Assembly (NCBI GenBank): GCA_965226245.1 | Contig: CBDDCL010000015.1 | Coordinates: 4,278,001 to 4,342,000 of the forward strand | Source of the DNA: CBDCYS01 sp965226245 | GTDB lineage: Bacteria; Acidobacteriota; Terriglobia; Bryobacterales; UBA6623 | Direction of reading: 5' to 3' | DNA length: 64,000 nt | In this document: positions 33,383 to 41,399 of the stretch, in pieces | Numbering within the stretch: the first letter of the stretch is position 1 | How the letters are laid out: every line of letters starts with the position of its first letter | Made by a program: the position numbers and the translations under genes | The notes under the pieces: model-generated | Told to the model about the DNA's origin: nothing | The model's database searches: none | What the model saw: the letters and a program-made list of their open reading frames with translations, nothing else

Positions 33383-36300
33383 GTGTCGCCACCCTCTCCT
33401 CCTCGCCAGTGTATTGAAGTTAGAATAGCCTTGAAGAGTTCAGTGGCCACTCAACCAGCCAGGGCTACCGCGATCGTCGCCGAAAAGCCTTCCGTCGCGA
33501 GAGACATTGCCAAAGTCGTCGGCGCCCACCAGCGAGGCAACGGGTACCAGCACGGCAACGGGTACATCGTGACCTGGGCCATCGGCCACCTGGTCTCCCT
33601 CGCCCAACCCCACGAGATCAACCCGGAATGGCGTCGCTGGCGCCGCGACACCCTGCCCATGCTGCCGCCAGAGTGGCCGCTGGTCGTCTATGAGCAAAGC
33701 CGCGATCAATTCGAGGTCGTCAAGAAAATTCTGACGAGCAAGAAGGTAGGCCGTATCGTGGCGGCGACAGACGCCGGCCGCGAGGGCGAACTCATCTTCC
33801 GCTACATCTACGAGGCCGCCCGCTCCAGCAAGCCTGTCGACCGGCTTTGGATTTCGTCGCTGACCCCGGCGGCCATTGAGGCAGGGTTGCGGACCCTCAA
33901 GCCAGCCCGAGAATACGACTGCCTCGCCGATGCCGCCCGTGCCCGCAGCCAGGCCGATTGGCTGGTCGGGATGAATCTTTCCCGAGCCTACAGCCTGGAC
34001 TGCCAGCAGGATTTGTCGGTCGGACGCGTGCAAACTCCCACCCTGGCCATGCTCGCCGGGCGCGAGTTGGCGATTCGCTCGTTTGTGACGGAGGACTATT
34101 TGGAAGTCGTCGCGACCTTCCAGCTGCAGCAGAGCCCGGGGGGCCGGGAAACTGGAAAACCGAACGCCGCGGCCCCGCAACCGTCATTCCAAGGAATCTA
34201 TTTCCGGCACGAGTCAGTTGAAAAGGATTCGGCCGGGCCGAAGCCTGAAGCCAAGAAGTCTCTCCCCGGCAGTGAATCGTCCAGACGAAACTCGCGTCTG
34301 CCGGCCGGCGGCGACGAGGCCCGCTACGTCATCGAGCGGACCAAAACCGGCGAGGCCCGTATCGAGTCGATCGACCGTTCAACGAAGCGCATGGCCCCTT
34401 TGCTGCTCTATGACCTCACCGAGTTGCAGCGCCATGCCAACCGGCTCCACGGCTTTAGCGCTAAGCGGACCCTCGATCTGGCCCAGAACCTTTACGAGAA
34501 GTACAAGCTGATCACCTACCCTCGCACCGACAGCCGCCATCTCACCAAAGACATTGCGGCCACTCTCGGCAAAGTCACCGGCGCGATTTCCGGGCCCTAC
34601 GAGAACTTGCTTGCCGCTGGAACGGGCAGCCGCGCCCTGGGGCGCCGCTTCGTCGATGACCGCAAGGTGAGCGACCACCACGCCATCATCCCGACCGGCT
34701 CCTCCCAATCCCCGCCGGCCGGAAGCGACGAAGCCAAGATCTACGATCTGGTCTGCCGGCGTCTGCTGGCCGCCTGGCACAAAGACCATGTCTGGTCCGT
34801 TACGACTGTCATCACGGCGATTGTCTCGCCCTCGGATGAAGAAAACGCCGAACCGCTGGTCGACCGCTACTCCAGCTCGGGCGCCTCGGTCGAGCAAGAA
34901 GGCTGGAAAGTGCTTGACCTCGGCTTCGGCGAATCGAAGGCCAAAAGAAAATTAAAGAAAGGGGAATCCCGAGACCCATCCCAGACGGGAAACGCGTCTC
35001 CATCCAAAGGAGAAGACGAACAGAAAATCCCCCCAGGGCTCGACGAGGGGCGGCCCCTTCGTGTAACCGCCGCGGAGGCCGTGGAGAAGAAGACCCGGCC
35101 GCCCAAGCGCTTTACCGAGGGCACGCTGTTGACCGCCATGGAATCCGCCGGAAAAACCCTCGAGGAAAAAGAGCTTTCCGACGCCATGAAAGACCGCGGG
35201 TTGGGCACTCCGGCGACGCGCGCCGCCATCATCGAGACGCTGCTGCGCCGTGAATACATCGTGCGCAAGGGCAAATCACTGGAGGCAACCGAGAAAGGCA
35301 TCCACCTGATCGACGCGGTTCATCCGGCCGTCAAGAGTCCCGCCATGACGGGCGAATGGGAATCCAGGCTAAGGCGGATCGAGCGTGGCGAGGCTAAGTT
35401 GCGGGATTTCATGCAGGGGATCGAGGAGTACGTCCGCGAAGTCGTCGGCGGAGAACCCGCGAAACCTTTCGGCCAAGCCGCCGCGCGGCCTTCGAACGGA
35501 GCCGCGGAAGTAGCGGCCGCCACTCCCGTAGGGACCGGCAATCCTGCCGGTCCACATTCTTTAGAAAGCTCACATTCTCTAGATAGTCCACCCTCCCCAC
35601 CCAGTCCGCATCTTTCAGAAGCATCCGCACCGCCGCGGCCCGGCGGAACCGCACCCGCACCGAAACCCCGCCAAGAGAGTCTCCCAGACCTGCTCCGCTC
35701 CGCCTTCGGCTTCCAGGCATTCCGCCCTCACCAAGAAGAAGTCTGCCAAGCCGTTGCCCAAGGCCGGGACGTGCTGCTGGTCATGCCCACCGGCGCCGGC
35801 AAATCCCTCTGCTACCAGCTCCCCGGCATCGCCCGCGGCGGCGTCACCCTCGTCATCAGCCCCCTGATCGCGCTCATGGAAGACCAGGTCGCCAAGCTCA
35901 AGCAAATGGGTTTCCGCGCCGAACGCATCCACTCGGGCCGCCAGCGCGAGGAAAGCCGCCAAGTCTGTTTCCGCTACCTCGAGGGGAACCTCGACTTCCT
36001 CTTCATCGCCCCGGAACGGCTCAGCGTGCCGGGCTTTCCCGAGATGCTGGCCAAGCGCAAACCCACGCTCGTCGCCGTCGACGAAGCGCACTGCATCTCT
36101 CATTGGGGCCACGACTTTCGGCCGGAATACCGCATGCTCGGACAGCGGCTGCCGCTGCTACGGCCCGCCGCCGTGATCGGGCTCACCGCCACCGCGACCC
36201 CGCTGGTGCAAGACGACATCATCGAGCAGCTTGGGCTCGACAACGCTCTGCGCCGCATCCACGGATTCCGCCGCGACAACATCGCCATCGAGATTGTCGA

Positions 36301-37825
36301 GCTGACGCCCAGCCAGCGGCCCCCGGCGGTGACGAAGCTGCTCCAAGACCCCGCCCGCCGGCCCGCCATCATCTACGCGCCAACCCGCAAATCGGCCGAT
36401 TCCCTAGCGGGGGAGCTGGCGGCGCAATTTCCCGCGGCGGCTTATCACGCCGGAATGATGCCTGAACTCCGCGACCGCGTTCAAACCGCCTTTCTTTCCG
36501 GAAAATACGAAATCGTCGTAGCAACCGTTGCCTTCGGGATGGGGATCGACAAACCCGATATTCGCACGGTCGTTCATACCGGCCTGCCCGGCACGGTCGA
36601 GGCCTACTACCAGGAAATCGGCCGCGCCGGACGTGACGCGAAACCCTCCCGCGCCGTGCTGATGTACTCCTGGGGAGACCGCAAGACCCACGAATTTTTC
36701 CTGGACCGCGACTACCCGGCGGTCAGCGAGCTGGACCGAATCTTCGGCAAACTCCCGGCGCAACCCGAATCCCGCCTCAAGCTCGAGCAACGGCTCGGAA
36801 TGGACCCCATCGACTTCGAAAAGGCGCTGGAGAAACTCTGGATTCAGGGCGGCGCCGTCATCGACCCGGAAGAAAACGTGCAGCGAGGTCACGACCGCTG
36901 GAAAGGGACCTACGTCGAGCAGCGCAACTACAAGCTCAAGCAGCTCGACCTCATTGTTCGTTTCGCCTCCTCGCAACAGTGCCGCATGCTGGACCTCGTC
37001 AGGCACTTTGGCGACCAGGAGGACTCCCAAAAACTCTGCGGCATGTGCGATGTTTGCGCTCCCGCGGAGAGCGTCTCGCAAACCCGGCGAGCCCCGACCC
37101 AAGAAGAAAGAGGCGCGCTCGACGTCATCATCGAAGCGCTCAAGAAACGGGACGGGCTGGCAGCCGGCCGCTTGCTGGAGCAGGTCACCCCCGAGGCTTT
37201 GCTCGACCGCAAGACGTTCGAAAAGCTGCTAACCGGCCTGTTCCAGGCGGGCCTCGTCAAGATTGTCAGCGACACATTCGAGAAAAACGGGCAGACGATC
37301 GAGTACCGCCGCATTTTCCTCTCCCAAGAAGGAAGGGACCTCGACGCCTCCGCCGGGGATTTCGTCACCGTGGCCGCGGACGCCCCGCGCGCGCCCCGCA
37401 AGAGGAAGAAACGCGAGCCGAAGCCGAAGCGCCGGGCAAAGACCCCAAGCGGCGCTTCTCAAAGGCCCGCACAGGGACCGCCGCGTCGCCGGGAACCCGA
37501 ACCGGAAGCGGTCGAAAGTCCCGTCCAGCACGCCTGGCGGCCCGGCTCGAAGCAAGGCCAGCTCATCGAAACCGAAGCCTCGTCACAAGCCGCTGAACCC
37601 CCAAACCAGCGGCTGATCCAAGAGCTGCGTGCCTGGCGCCTGACGCAAGCACGCGTTCAGCGTATGCCCGCTTTCCGCATCTTCCCCGACCGAACCTTGA
37701 ACGCCATCGTTCAGGCTCGCCCCAGTAGCGAGGAGGAACTGTTACAAGTCACCGGCATAGGCCCTCGCCTGGCCGGCAAATATGGAGCCAGAATCCTAGC
37801 GATCGTGGCGGCCAACCGTGGCTAG
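33383..37825 (+). CDS. DNA topoisomerase III - RecQ helicase - HRDC fusion protein
   Basis: A single open frame of 1480 codons with no internal frameshift. Residues about 25-690 are a type IA topoisomerase III: Toprim motif ATDAGREGELIFRYI (Asp130 and the DxxGREGE acidic cluster), SQADWLVGMNLSRAYS, SVGRVQTPTLAMLAGRE, and the catalytic Tyr379 in LITYPRTDSRHLT. Residues about 770-1290 are RecQ: Walker A MPTGAGKSLCYQLP (Lys807), DEAHCISHWGHDFRPEY (Asp900-His903), LTATAT, IIYAPTRKSADSL, FGMGIDKPDIRTVVHTGLP, EIGRAGRD, and the zinc cysteines ending CGMCDVC. A Lys/Arg/Pro-rich linker leads to a C-terminal HRDC domain (about 1411-1480). GTG 33383 or TTG 33431 is the start. RecQ plus Top3 resolve double Holliday junctions and late replication intermediates; here they are covalently linked. 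The gene is solitary. Confidence 0.95.
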   Translation: MSPPSPPRQCIEVRIALKSSVATQPARATAIVAEKPSVARDIAKVVGAHQRGNGYQHGNGYIVTWAIGHLVSLAQPHEINPEWRRWRRDTLPMLPPEWPLVVYEQSRDQFEVVKKILTSKKVGRIVAATDAGREGELIFRYIYEAARSSKPVDRLWISSLTPAAIEAGLRTLKPAREYDCLADAARARSQADWLVGMNLSRAYSLDCQQDLSVGRVQTPTLAMLAGRELAIRSFVTEDYLEVVATFQLQQSPGGRETGKPNAAAPQPSFQGIYFRHESVEKDSAGPKPEAKKSLPGSESSRRNSRLPAGGDEARYVIERTKTGEARIESIDRSTKRMAPLLLYDLTELQRHANRLHGFSAKRTLDLAQNLYEKYKLITYPRTDSRHLTKDIAATLGKVTGAISGPYENLLAAGTGSRALGRRFVDDRKVSDHHAIIPTGSSQSPPAGSDEAKIYDLVCRRLLAAWHKDHVWSVTTVITAIVSPSDEENAEPLVDRYSSSGASVEQEGWKVLDLGFGESKAKRKLKKGESRDPSQTGNASPSKGEDEQKIPPGLDEGRPLRVTAAEAVEKKTRPPKRFTEGTLLTAMESAGKTLEEKELSDAMKDRGLGTPATRAAIIETLLRREYIVRKGKSLEATEKGIHLIDAVHPAVKSPAMTGEWESRLRRIERGEAKLRDFMQGIEEYVREVVGGEPAKPFGQAAARPSNGAAEVAAATPVGTGNPAGPHSLESSHSLDSPPSPPSPHLSEASAPPRPGGTAPAPKPRQESLPDLLRSAFGFQAFRPHQEEVCQAVAQGRDVLLVMPTGAGKSLCYQLPGIARGGVTLVISPLIALMEDQVAKLKQMGFRAERIHSGRQREESRQVCFRYLEGNLDFLFIAPERLSVPGFPEMLAKRKPTLVAVDEAHCISHWGHDFRPEYRMLGQRLPLLRPAAVIGLTATATPLVQDDIIEQLGLDNALRRIHGFRRDNIAIEIVELTPSQRPPAVTKLLQDPARRPAIIYAPTRKSADSLAGELAAQFPAAAYHAGMMPELRDRVQTAFLSGKYEIVVATVAFGMGIDKPDIRTVVHTGLPGTVEAYYQEIGRAGRDAKPSRAVLMYSWGDRKTHEFFLDRDYPAVSELDRIFGKLPAQPESRLKLEQRLGMDPIDFEKALEKLWIQGGAVIDPEENVQRGHDRWKGTYVEQRNYKLKQLDLIVRFASSQQCRMLDLVRHFGDQEDSQKLCGMCDVCAPAESVSQTRRAPTQEERGALDVIIEALKKRDGLAAGRLLEQVTPEALLDRKTFEKLLTGLFQAGLVKIVSDTFEKNGQTIEYRRIFLSQEGRDLDASAGDFVTVAADAPRAPRKRKKREPKPKRRAKTPSGASQRPAQGPPRRREPEPEAVESPVQHAWRPGSKQGQLIETEASSQAAEPPNQRLIQELRAWRLTQARVQRMPAFRIFPDRTLNAIVQARPSSEEELLQVTGIGPRLAGKYGARILAIVAANRG

Positions 37826-38198
37826 CGCGGCAAGGATTCAGAGCCCCGACAGCAATGGAGGGGTCAACCGCATCCACGCAAGACACCGCGTTCCGTCCAA
37901 CGGGGACGGCGACGTGGCAGGGAACGCGACGTGGCGCGCGCCTCCTGGCGGGCCGCGTCGGCCTCCGGGCCGACGTCGCGTGTCGGCGTACACCCATGTC
38001 GGCGCACACCCGTGTCGACGCTTGAGCCGCGTTCACGCGGCTTGGTGTTTCTAGGCCAGTCGTTTTACGGCTGGTAGCCCGACCATACCAATCCGCCCCC
38101 AGCCCGTTTCAACGGGCTTCGATCGAAAGCCGGGCCCCACACCACGCTAGGGCATTATTTGAGAGATTTGAGAGCTTCAGCTATCCTCCACACCCGCC
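37826..38198. other. Repeat-containing intergenic region (families C, B and E)
   Basis: No gene seen. Contents in order: family C (CAGAGCCCCGACAGCAATGG, 37839); family B (TGGCGCGCGCCTCCTGGCGG with hairpin GTCGGCCTCCGGGCCGAC, 37930-37980); a short GTGTCGGCG/GTCGGCGCACACC cluster at 37980-38022; family E hairpin TGAGCCGCGTTCACGCGGCT at 38022-38041; and a hairpin AGCCCGTTTCAACGGGCTTC at 38100-38119. Confidence 0.7.
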
Positions 38199-40514
38199 TC
38201 AAGATTCGTTGCCAGCCGCACCAGGCAACACCGGATACCCCGGGTCATACTGTTGCAATGTCGAATGCACCGGACAAATCCAAAGCCAATCGCCTTCATT
38301 GGTCTGAAAACGCCGCAACCGGCCCCACCCCTCGGCAGGATCAACCTCCCGCAGCAATGACCGAAGCTGCCGAAACGCCGCTCCTTGGGCAGGGGTAAGC
38401 CGCCCACCCTCGTCGCGCATGTGATCGTCCAGCCTGCGATCGTCGGCCGGCAGCTCCTTCAGGATCTTTTGCATGCCGTCCGCTTGTTTTTTCGTCAGCT
38501 CCACAACCGACTGCGACAAGCCCGAAAAATCCGCCACACCGACCGCCAACCGCAGCATCTGTCCCAGCAGCTTGATAGCCGGGGACAGGCGGACGACCCA
38601 TTCTTTCGGTTCGGGAACTTCATAGATCGCCTCCTCGACCGCGTGCTCGTGTCCCGGATGCTGGCACCAGAGGGTCAGCTCCCACTTGTCGTGAATGATC
38701 CCGCCGCCGCTCGGGATCAGCGTAAACACGCTGGGGTGTTCCTTGTTTTCGGCGGCTTGCGATCGGTGAAGCGCGCGGAGCGCGCGACTGATGTCATCCA
38801 CCTTCGCCGCCAGATCCTCCACCGACGACGAGACATCGAAACCGTGCAGAAGCTTCAAAACGCGCTGTTCACTGTCACACCTCGGGCACTCGGTTCGCGT
38901 TTTTCCCTTGTTCCGTTTTCTTTCGAGATCATCGATCGCAAACAGGTAGTCGCACGGTTGTTCGTCGTCTCGCATTCCCCGGCAAGGCGCCTTGAGTTGG
39001 AATTCGAGTCCGGGCCAGCGCGCCTCGATCAGCGTCAGCAGCCCATCCCGCAGGATCTCGAAAAACCCGATCGGCCTTTGGCTTCTCACCGACAACTGCA
39101 GTTGTCTGCCCGCACGCTCGAAAAGCGCTTCGCCTCTCCGGTGCCTTAGGAAAACGCCGTTCCGCCAGTGTGTGCCGTCTTCGGTCCGATAGGGGTGGTT
39201 GCGGACGGTGAGCCACTCGACCAGGCCCGGCGGATCGTCACTCATGTCGCAGACCAGTGAGATCTCCTGAAATCCGCTCTGAATGGGGGTCGGCAGCTCC
39301 CAGGGCAGCGCCGGCCGCGCGTAGGGCACGAGCTGGCCGACAAGACTCGCCTGCCGCTCGGAGTCGCGGTAGCTGATGTCGAACTTTTCCATCAGCCGCA
39401 GGAAGAACGGGTAATGTTCGCTCCGGTATTGTTTCCAGATCTTGGGCAATCTGGCGTGCTCCAGGAAGCCGCCGTGGTCTCGGGTCGGCTTGTCCTCCAG
39501 GACATAACTGATCGCCTCGGTCAGCCATTGGGGCTTGATCACAATCATGTCGCGCAAGCCTTCGTCATCGCCGTAGTAGACGATGCGGCCCAGGTCGTGG
39601 AGGAGATTGAGCCAGACCTCGGCCGCGTCGTCCGTGAGTTCGTGCTTCTTCGCGATGCCGTCGAAGACTTCGCGAGTGATGCGCGGCTCTGGGTGCGCCA
39701 GCGCATCGTCGCGAGCGGCGAGCCATCGCTTGTTGTAGCGGCGGCCCATGTGCTCGAGCCGGGCCGCTTCGCGCCTGATGGTTTCGCGCAGAGGACTGAA
39801 ACCCGTCCCCTCGGCGTTGGAAACTTCGTGGCAGCCGCCAACGATCATCTCGCCGTAGCGGCGCTTCAGATCGTCGAAGTCCACTTCGGGGTGGCGGCCT
39901 TCGTCGGCGTAGGTCGAAACCAGGACGACCTTGGCGTCGGGAGCGCGGAGCCGAATGCTCTTCAGCCAGAATTCCAACTGGCCCGCCTCCTGGCCTTCAC
40001 GCGGACGCCAAACCAGCAGGTAGAGGGCGCGGCGGCTGAAGAAGAACTGGTGGGTGATGCGGTAGACTTCCTGGCCGCCGAAATCCCAGGCGTTCAGGGT
40101 CATGCTGGTCCCGGGCTCGTCGGGATGCGGCAGAACAACCTGGTCGATCTTGATGCCGTGAGTCGTTTTACTGTCCGGGTCGAAGGCCTTTTTCTCGAGG
40201 CCCGGCCCGGCTTGGAGCGCGCGGACGAGGCAGGTCTTGCCGACGCTGCCTTCGCCAACAAGGATGAGCTTTGCTTCGTATTGCGGTTCGGTTTTTTCTT
40301 CCTTGGCGAGGCTCCGGAGATAGGTGAGGACCGCCTTCGTTCCGCGTTTGATCAGCTCGGGGTAGGGGTCCGGAAGAGGATTGCCGGAGACGTCCAGCTT
40401 CTCTAGGTTTTGGAGTTGGCCGAGGGAGTCGGGCAGCGCCGTCAACTGATTGTCGGCGACGTCCAGGAGCTGCAGGTTTTGGAGTTGGCCGAGGGAGTCG
40501 GGCAGCGCCGTCAA
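38199..40514 (-). CDS. Roco-type protein, Roc GTPase and COR part (frameshifted from its LRR part)
   Basis: 771 aa from the first start after the frameshift. It opens with the last two leucine-rich repeats (LTALPDSLGQLQNL with LDVAD). The Roc GTPase follows: LILVGEGSVGKTCLVRAL (P-loop), KTTHGIKIDQVVLP (switch I region), LNAWDFGGQEVYRITHQFFF (switch II, DxxGQE), and VLVSTYADEG in place of the usual TKxD. A COR domain follows (LLHDLGRIVYYGDDEGLRDMIVIKPQWLTEAISYVLED), then a zinc ribbon CPRCDSEQR and a C-terminal domain with DWLWICPVHSTLQQY. Bacterial Roco proteins dimerise and switch with GTP, and are linked to signalling. The upstream LRR part is in a different frame at 40511-41092; a one-base deletion at 40580/40581 separates them. 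Confidence 0.9.
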   Translation of the reverse strand: MTALPDSLGQLQNLQLLDVADNQLTALPDSLGQLQNLEKLDVSGNPLPDPYPELIKRGTKAVLTYLRSLAKEEKTEPQYEAKLILVGEGSVGKTCLVRALQAGPGLEKKAFDPDSKTTHGIKIDQVVLPHPDEPGTSMTLNAWDFGGQEVYRITHQFFFSRRALYLLVWRPREGQEAGQLEFWLKSIRLRAPDAKVVLVSTYADEGRHPEVDFDDLKRRYGEMIVGGCHEVSNAEGTGFSPLRETIRREAARLEHMGRRYNKRWLAARDDALAHPEPRITREVFDGIAKKHELTDDAAEVWLNLLHDLGRIVYYGDDEGLRDMIVIKPQWLTEAISYVLEDKPTRDHGGFLEHARLPKIWKQYRSEHYPFFLRLMEKFDISYRDSERQASLVGQLVPYARPALPWELPTPIQSGFQEISLVCDMSDDPPGLVEWLTVRNHPYRTEDGTHWRNGVFLRHRRGEALFERAGRQLQLSVRSQRPIGFFEILRDGLLTLIEARWPGLEFQLKAPCRGMRDDEQPCDYLFAIDDLERKRNKGKTRTECPRCDSEQRVLKLLHGFDVSSSVEDLAAKVDDISRALRALHRSQAAENKEHPSVFTLIPSGGGIIHDKWELTLWCQHPGHEHAVEEAIYEVPEPKEWVVRLSPAIKLLGQMLRLAVGVADFSGLSQSVVELTKKQADGMQKILKELPADDRRLDDHMRDEGGRLTPAQGAAFRQLRSLLREVDPAEGWGRLRRFQTNEGDWLWICPVHSTLQQYDPGYPVLPGAAGNES

Positions 40515-41025
40515 CTGATTGTCGGCGACGTCCAGGAGCTGCAGGTTTTGGAGTTGGCCGAGGGAGTCGGGCAGCGCCGTAACTGATTGTTGCGAGCAAC
40601 CAGCGTCAGCAGGTTTTGCAGCAGGCCCAGGGAGTCGGGCAGCGCCGTCAACCGATTGTCGTTGACGTACAGCTTCTGCAGGTTTTGGAGTTGGCCGAGG
40701 GAGTCGGGCAGCGCCGTTAACTGATTGTTGCGAGCAACCAGCGTCAGCAGGTTTTGCAGCAGGCCCAGGGAGTCGGGCAGCGCCGTCAACCGATTGTCGT
40801 TGACGTACAGCTTCTGCAGGTTTCGGAGTTGCGTGAGGGAGACGGACAGTACCGTTAACCGATTGTGGTTGAGGAACAGTGTCTGCAGGTTTCGGAGTTG
40901 GGCAAGAGAGTCGGGCAGCGCCGTCAACCGATTGTCGTTGACGAACAGCACCTGCAGGTTATGGAGTTGGGCGAGGGAGTCGGGCAGCGTGGTGAGGCCC
41001 AGGTTGCTGAGGTGGAGCTCAGTTG
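40411..41025 (-). repeat. Tandem 69-bp leucine-rich-repeat units
   Basis: About nine units of 69 bp (23 residues, LxxLPDSLxxLxNLxxLxxxxNxL). Two adjacent units near 40411-40560 are identical over nearly their whole length, and a 138-bp pair of units (with GTTGCGAGCAACC and GTTGACGTACAGC) is repeated at about 40575-40710 and 40713-40850. Such identity favours unit gain and loss by slippage. Confidence 0.85.
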
Positions 41026-41092
41026 CGCCGGTTCTCGCAGCCTTTTCGATGCGCTCCAGGGCTTTTTGTTCAGGTGAACGGCGTCGTGCCAT
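40511..41092 (-). CDS. Roco-type protein, LRR part (5' part of the frameshifted gene)
   Basis: It begins at ATG 41092, MARRRSPEQKALERIEKAARTG, followed by seven leucine-rich repeats. The frame then slips: it reads NNQLRRCPTPSANSKTCSSW instead of NNQLTALPDSLGQLQNL. In the DNA every neighbouring unit has CGCCGTCAACTG, but this one has CGCCGTAACTG at about 40576-40586, missing one C. With the C restored, the frame joins the downstream 771-aa part to give a protein of about 990 aa (nine LRRs, Roc, COR). Either a real inactivating mutation or a sequence error in a repetitive stretch. Confidence 0.85.
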   Translation of the reverse strand: MARRRSPEQKALERIEKAARTGATELHLSNLGLTTLPDSLAQLHNLQVLFVNDNRLTALPDSLAQLRNLQTLFLNHNRLTVLSVSLTQLRNLQKLYVNDNRLTALPDSLGLLQNLLTLVARNNQLTALPDSLGQLQNLQKLYVNDNRLTALPDSLGLLQNLLTLVARNNQLRRCPTPSANSKTCSSWTSPTIS

Positions 41093-41399
41093 AGCGGCTT
41101 GTCCAATGGAATTGTACCCGGAAAGTCAGGCACAAGAAAGCCCCTCATCCGCCCGCGACCCGGTCTCGGCCGCCGACAGGCCCGCAAATCCCCCGGCCTG
41201 GTGACCCCAAAAAATCACCAAACGCAGCAGAAATCCGAGAATCGAAACTCAGAGCCGCGATCGTGGCATCCAACCGCAGCTAGCTGAGCCGCGTTCACGC
41301 GGTTTTGATCCTGGAAAGTCGTAGCCTATACCCTTTTTCGCTGGGCTGTTATCCTGTCGATGGACCCAGCCAGGCGTCTTCAATGATCAGGAGCCTTCG
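41093..41399. other. Intergenic region with families C and E repeats
   Basis: No gene seen. A family C element (CTCAGAGCCGCGATCGTGGC, 41249-41268) and a family E hairpin (TGAGCCGCGTTCACGCGG, 41284-41301) lie between the Roco gene and the amidohydrolase. Confidence 0.6.

Noticed and set aside
40411..41025. A non-coding tandem repeat array
   Set aside because: The 69-bp units encode 23-residue leucine-rich repeats in frame.
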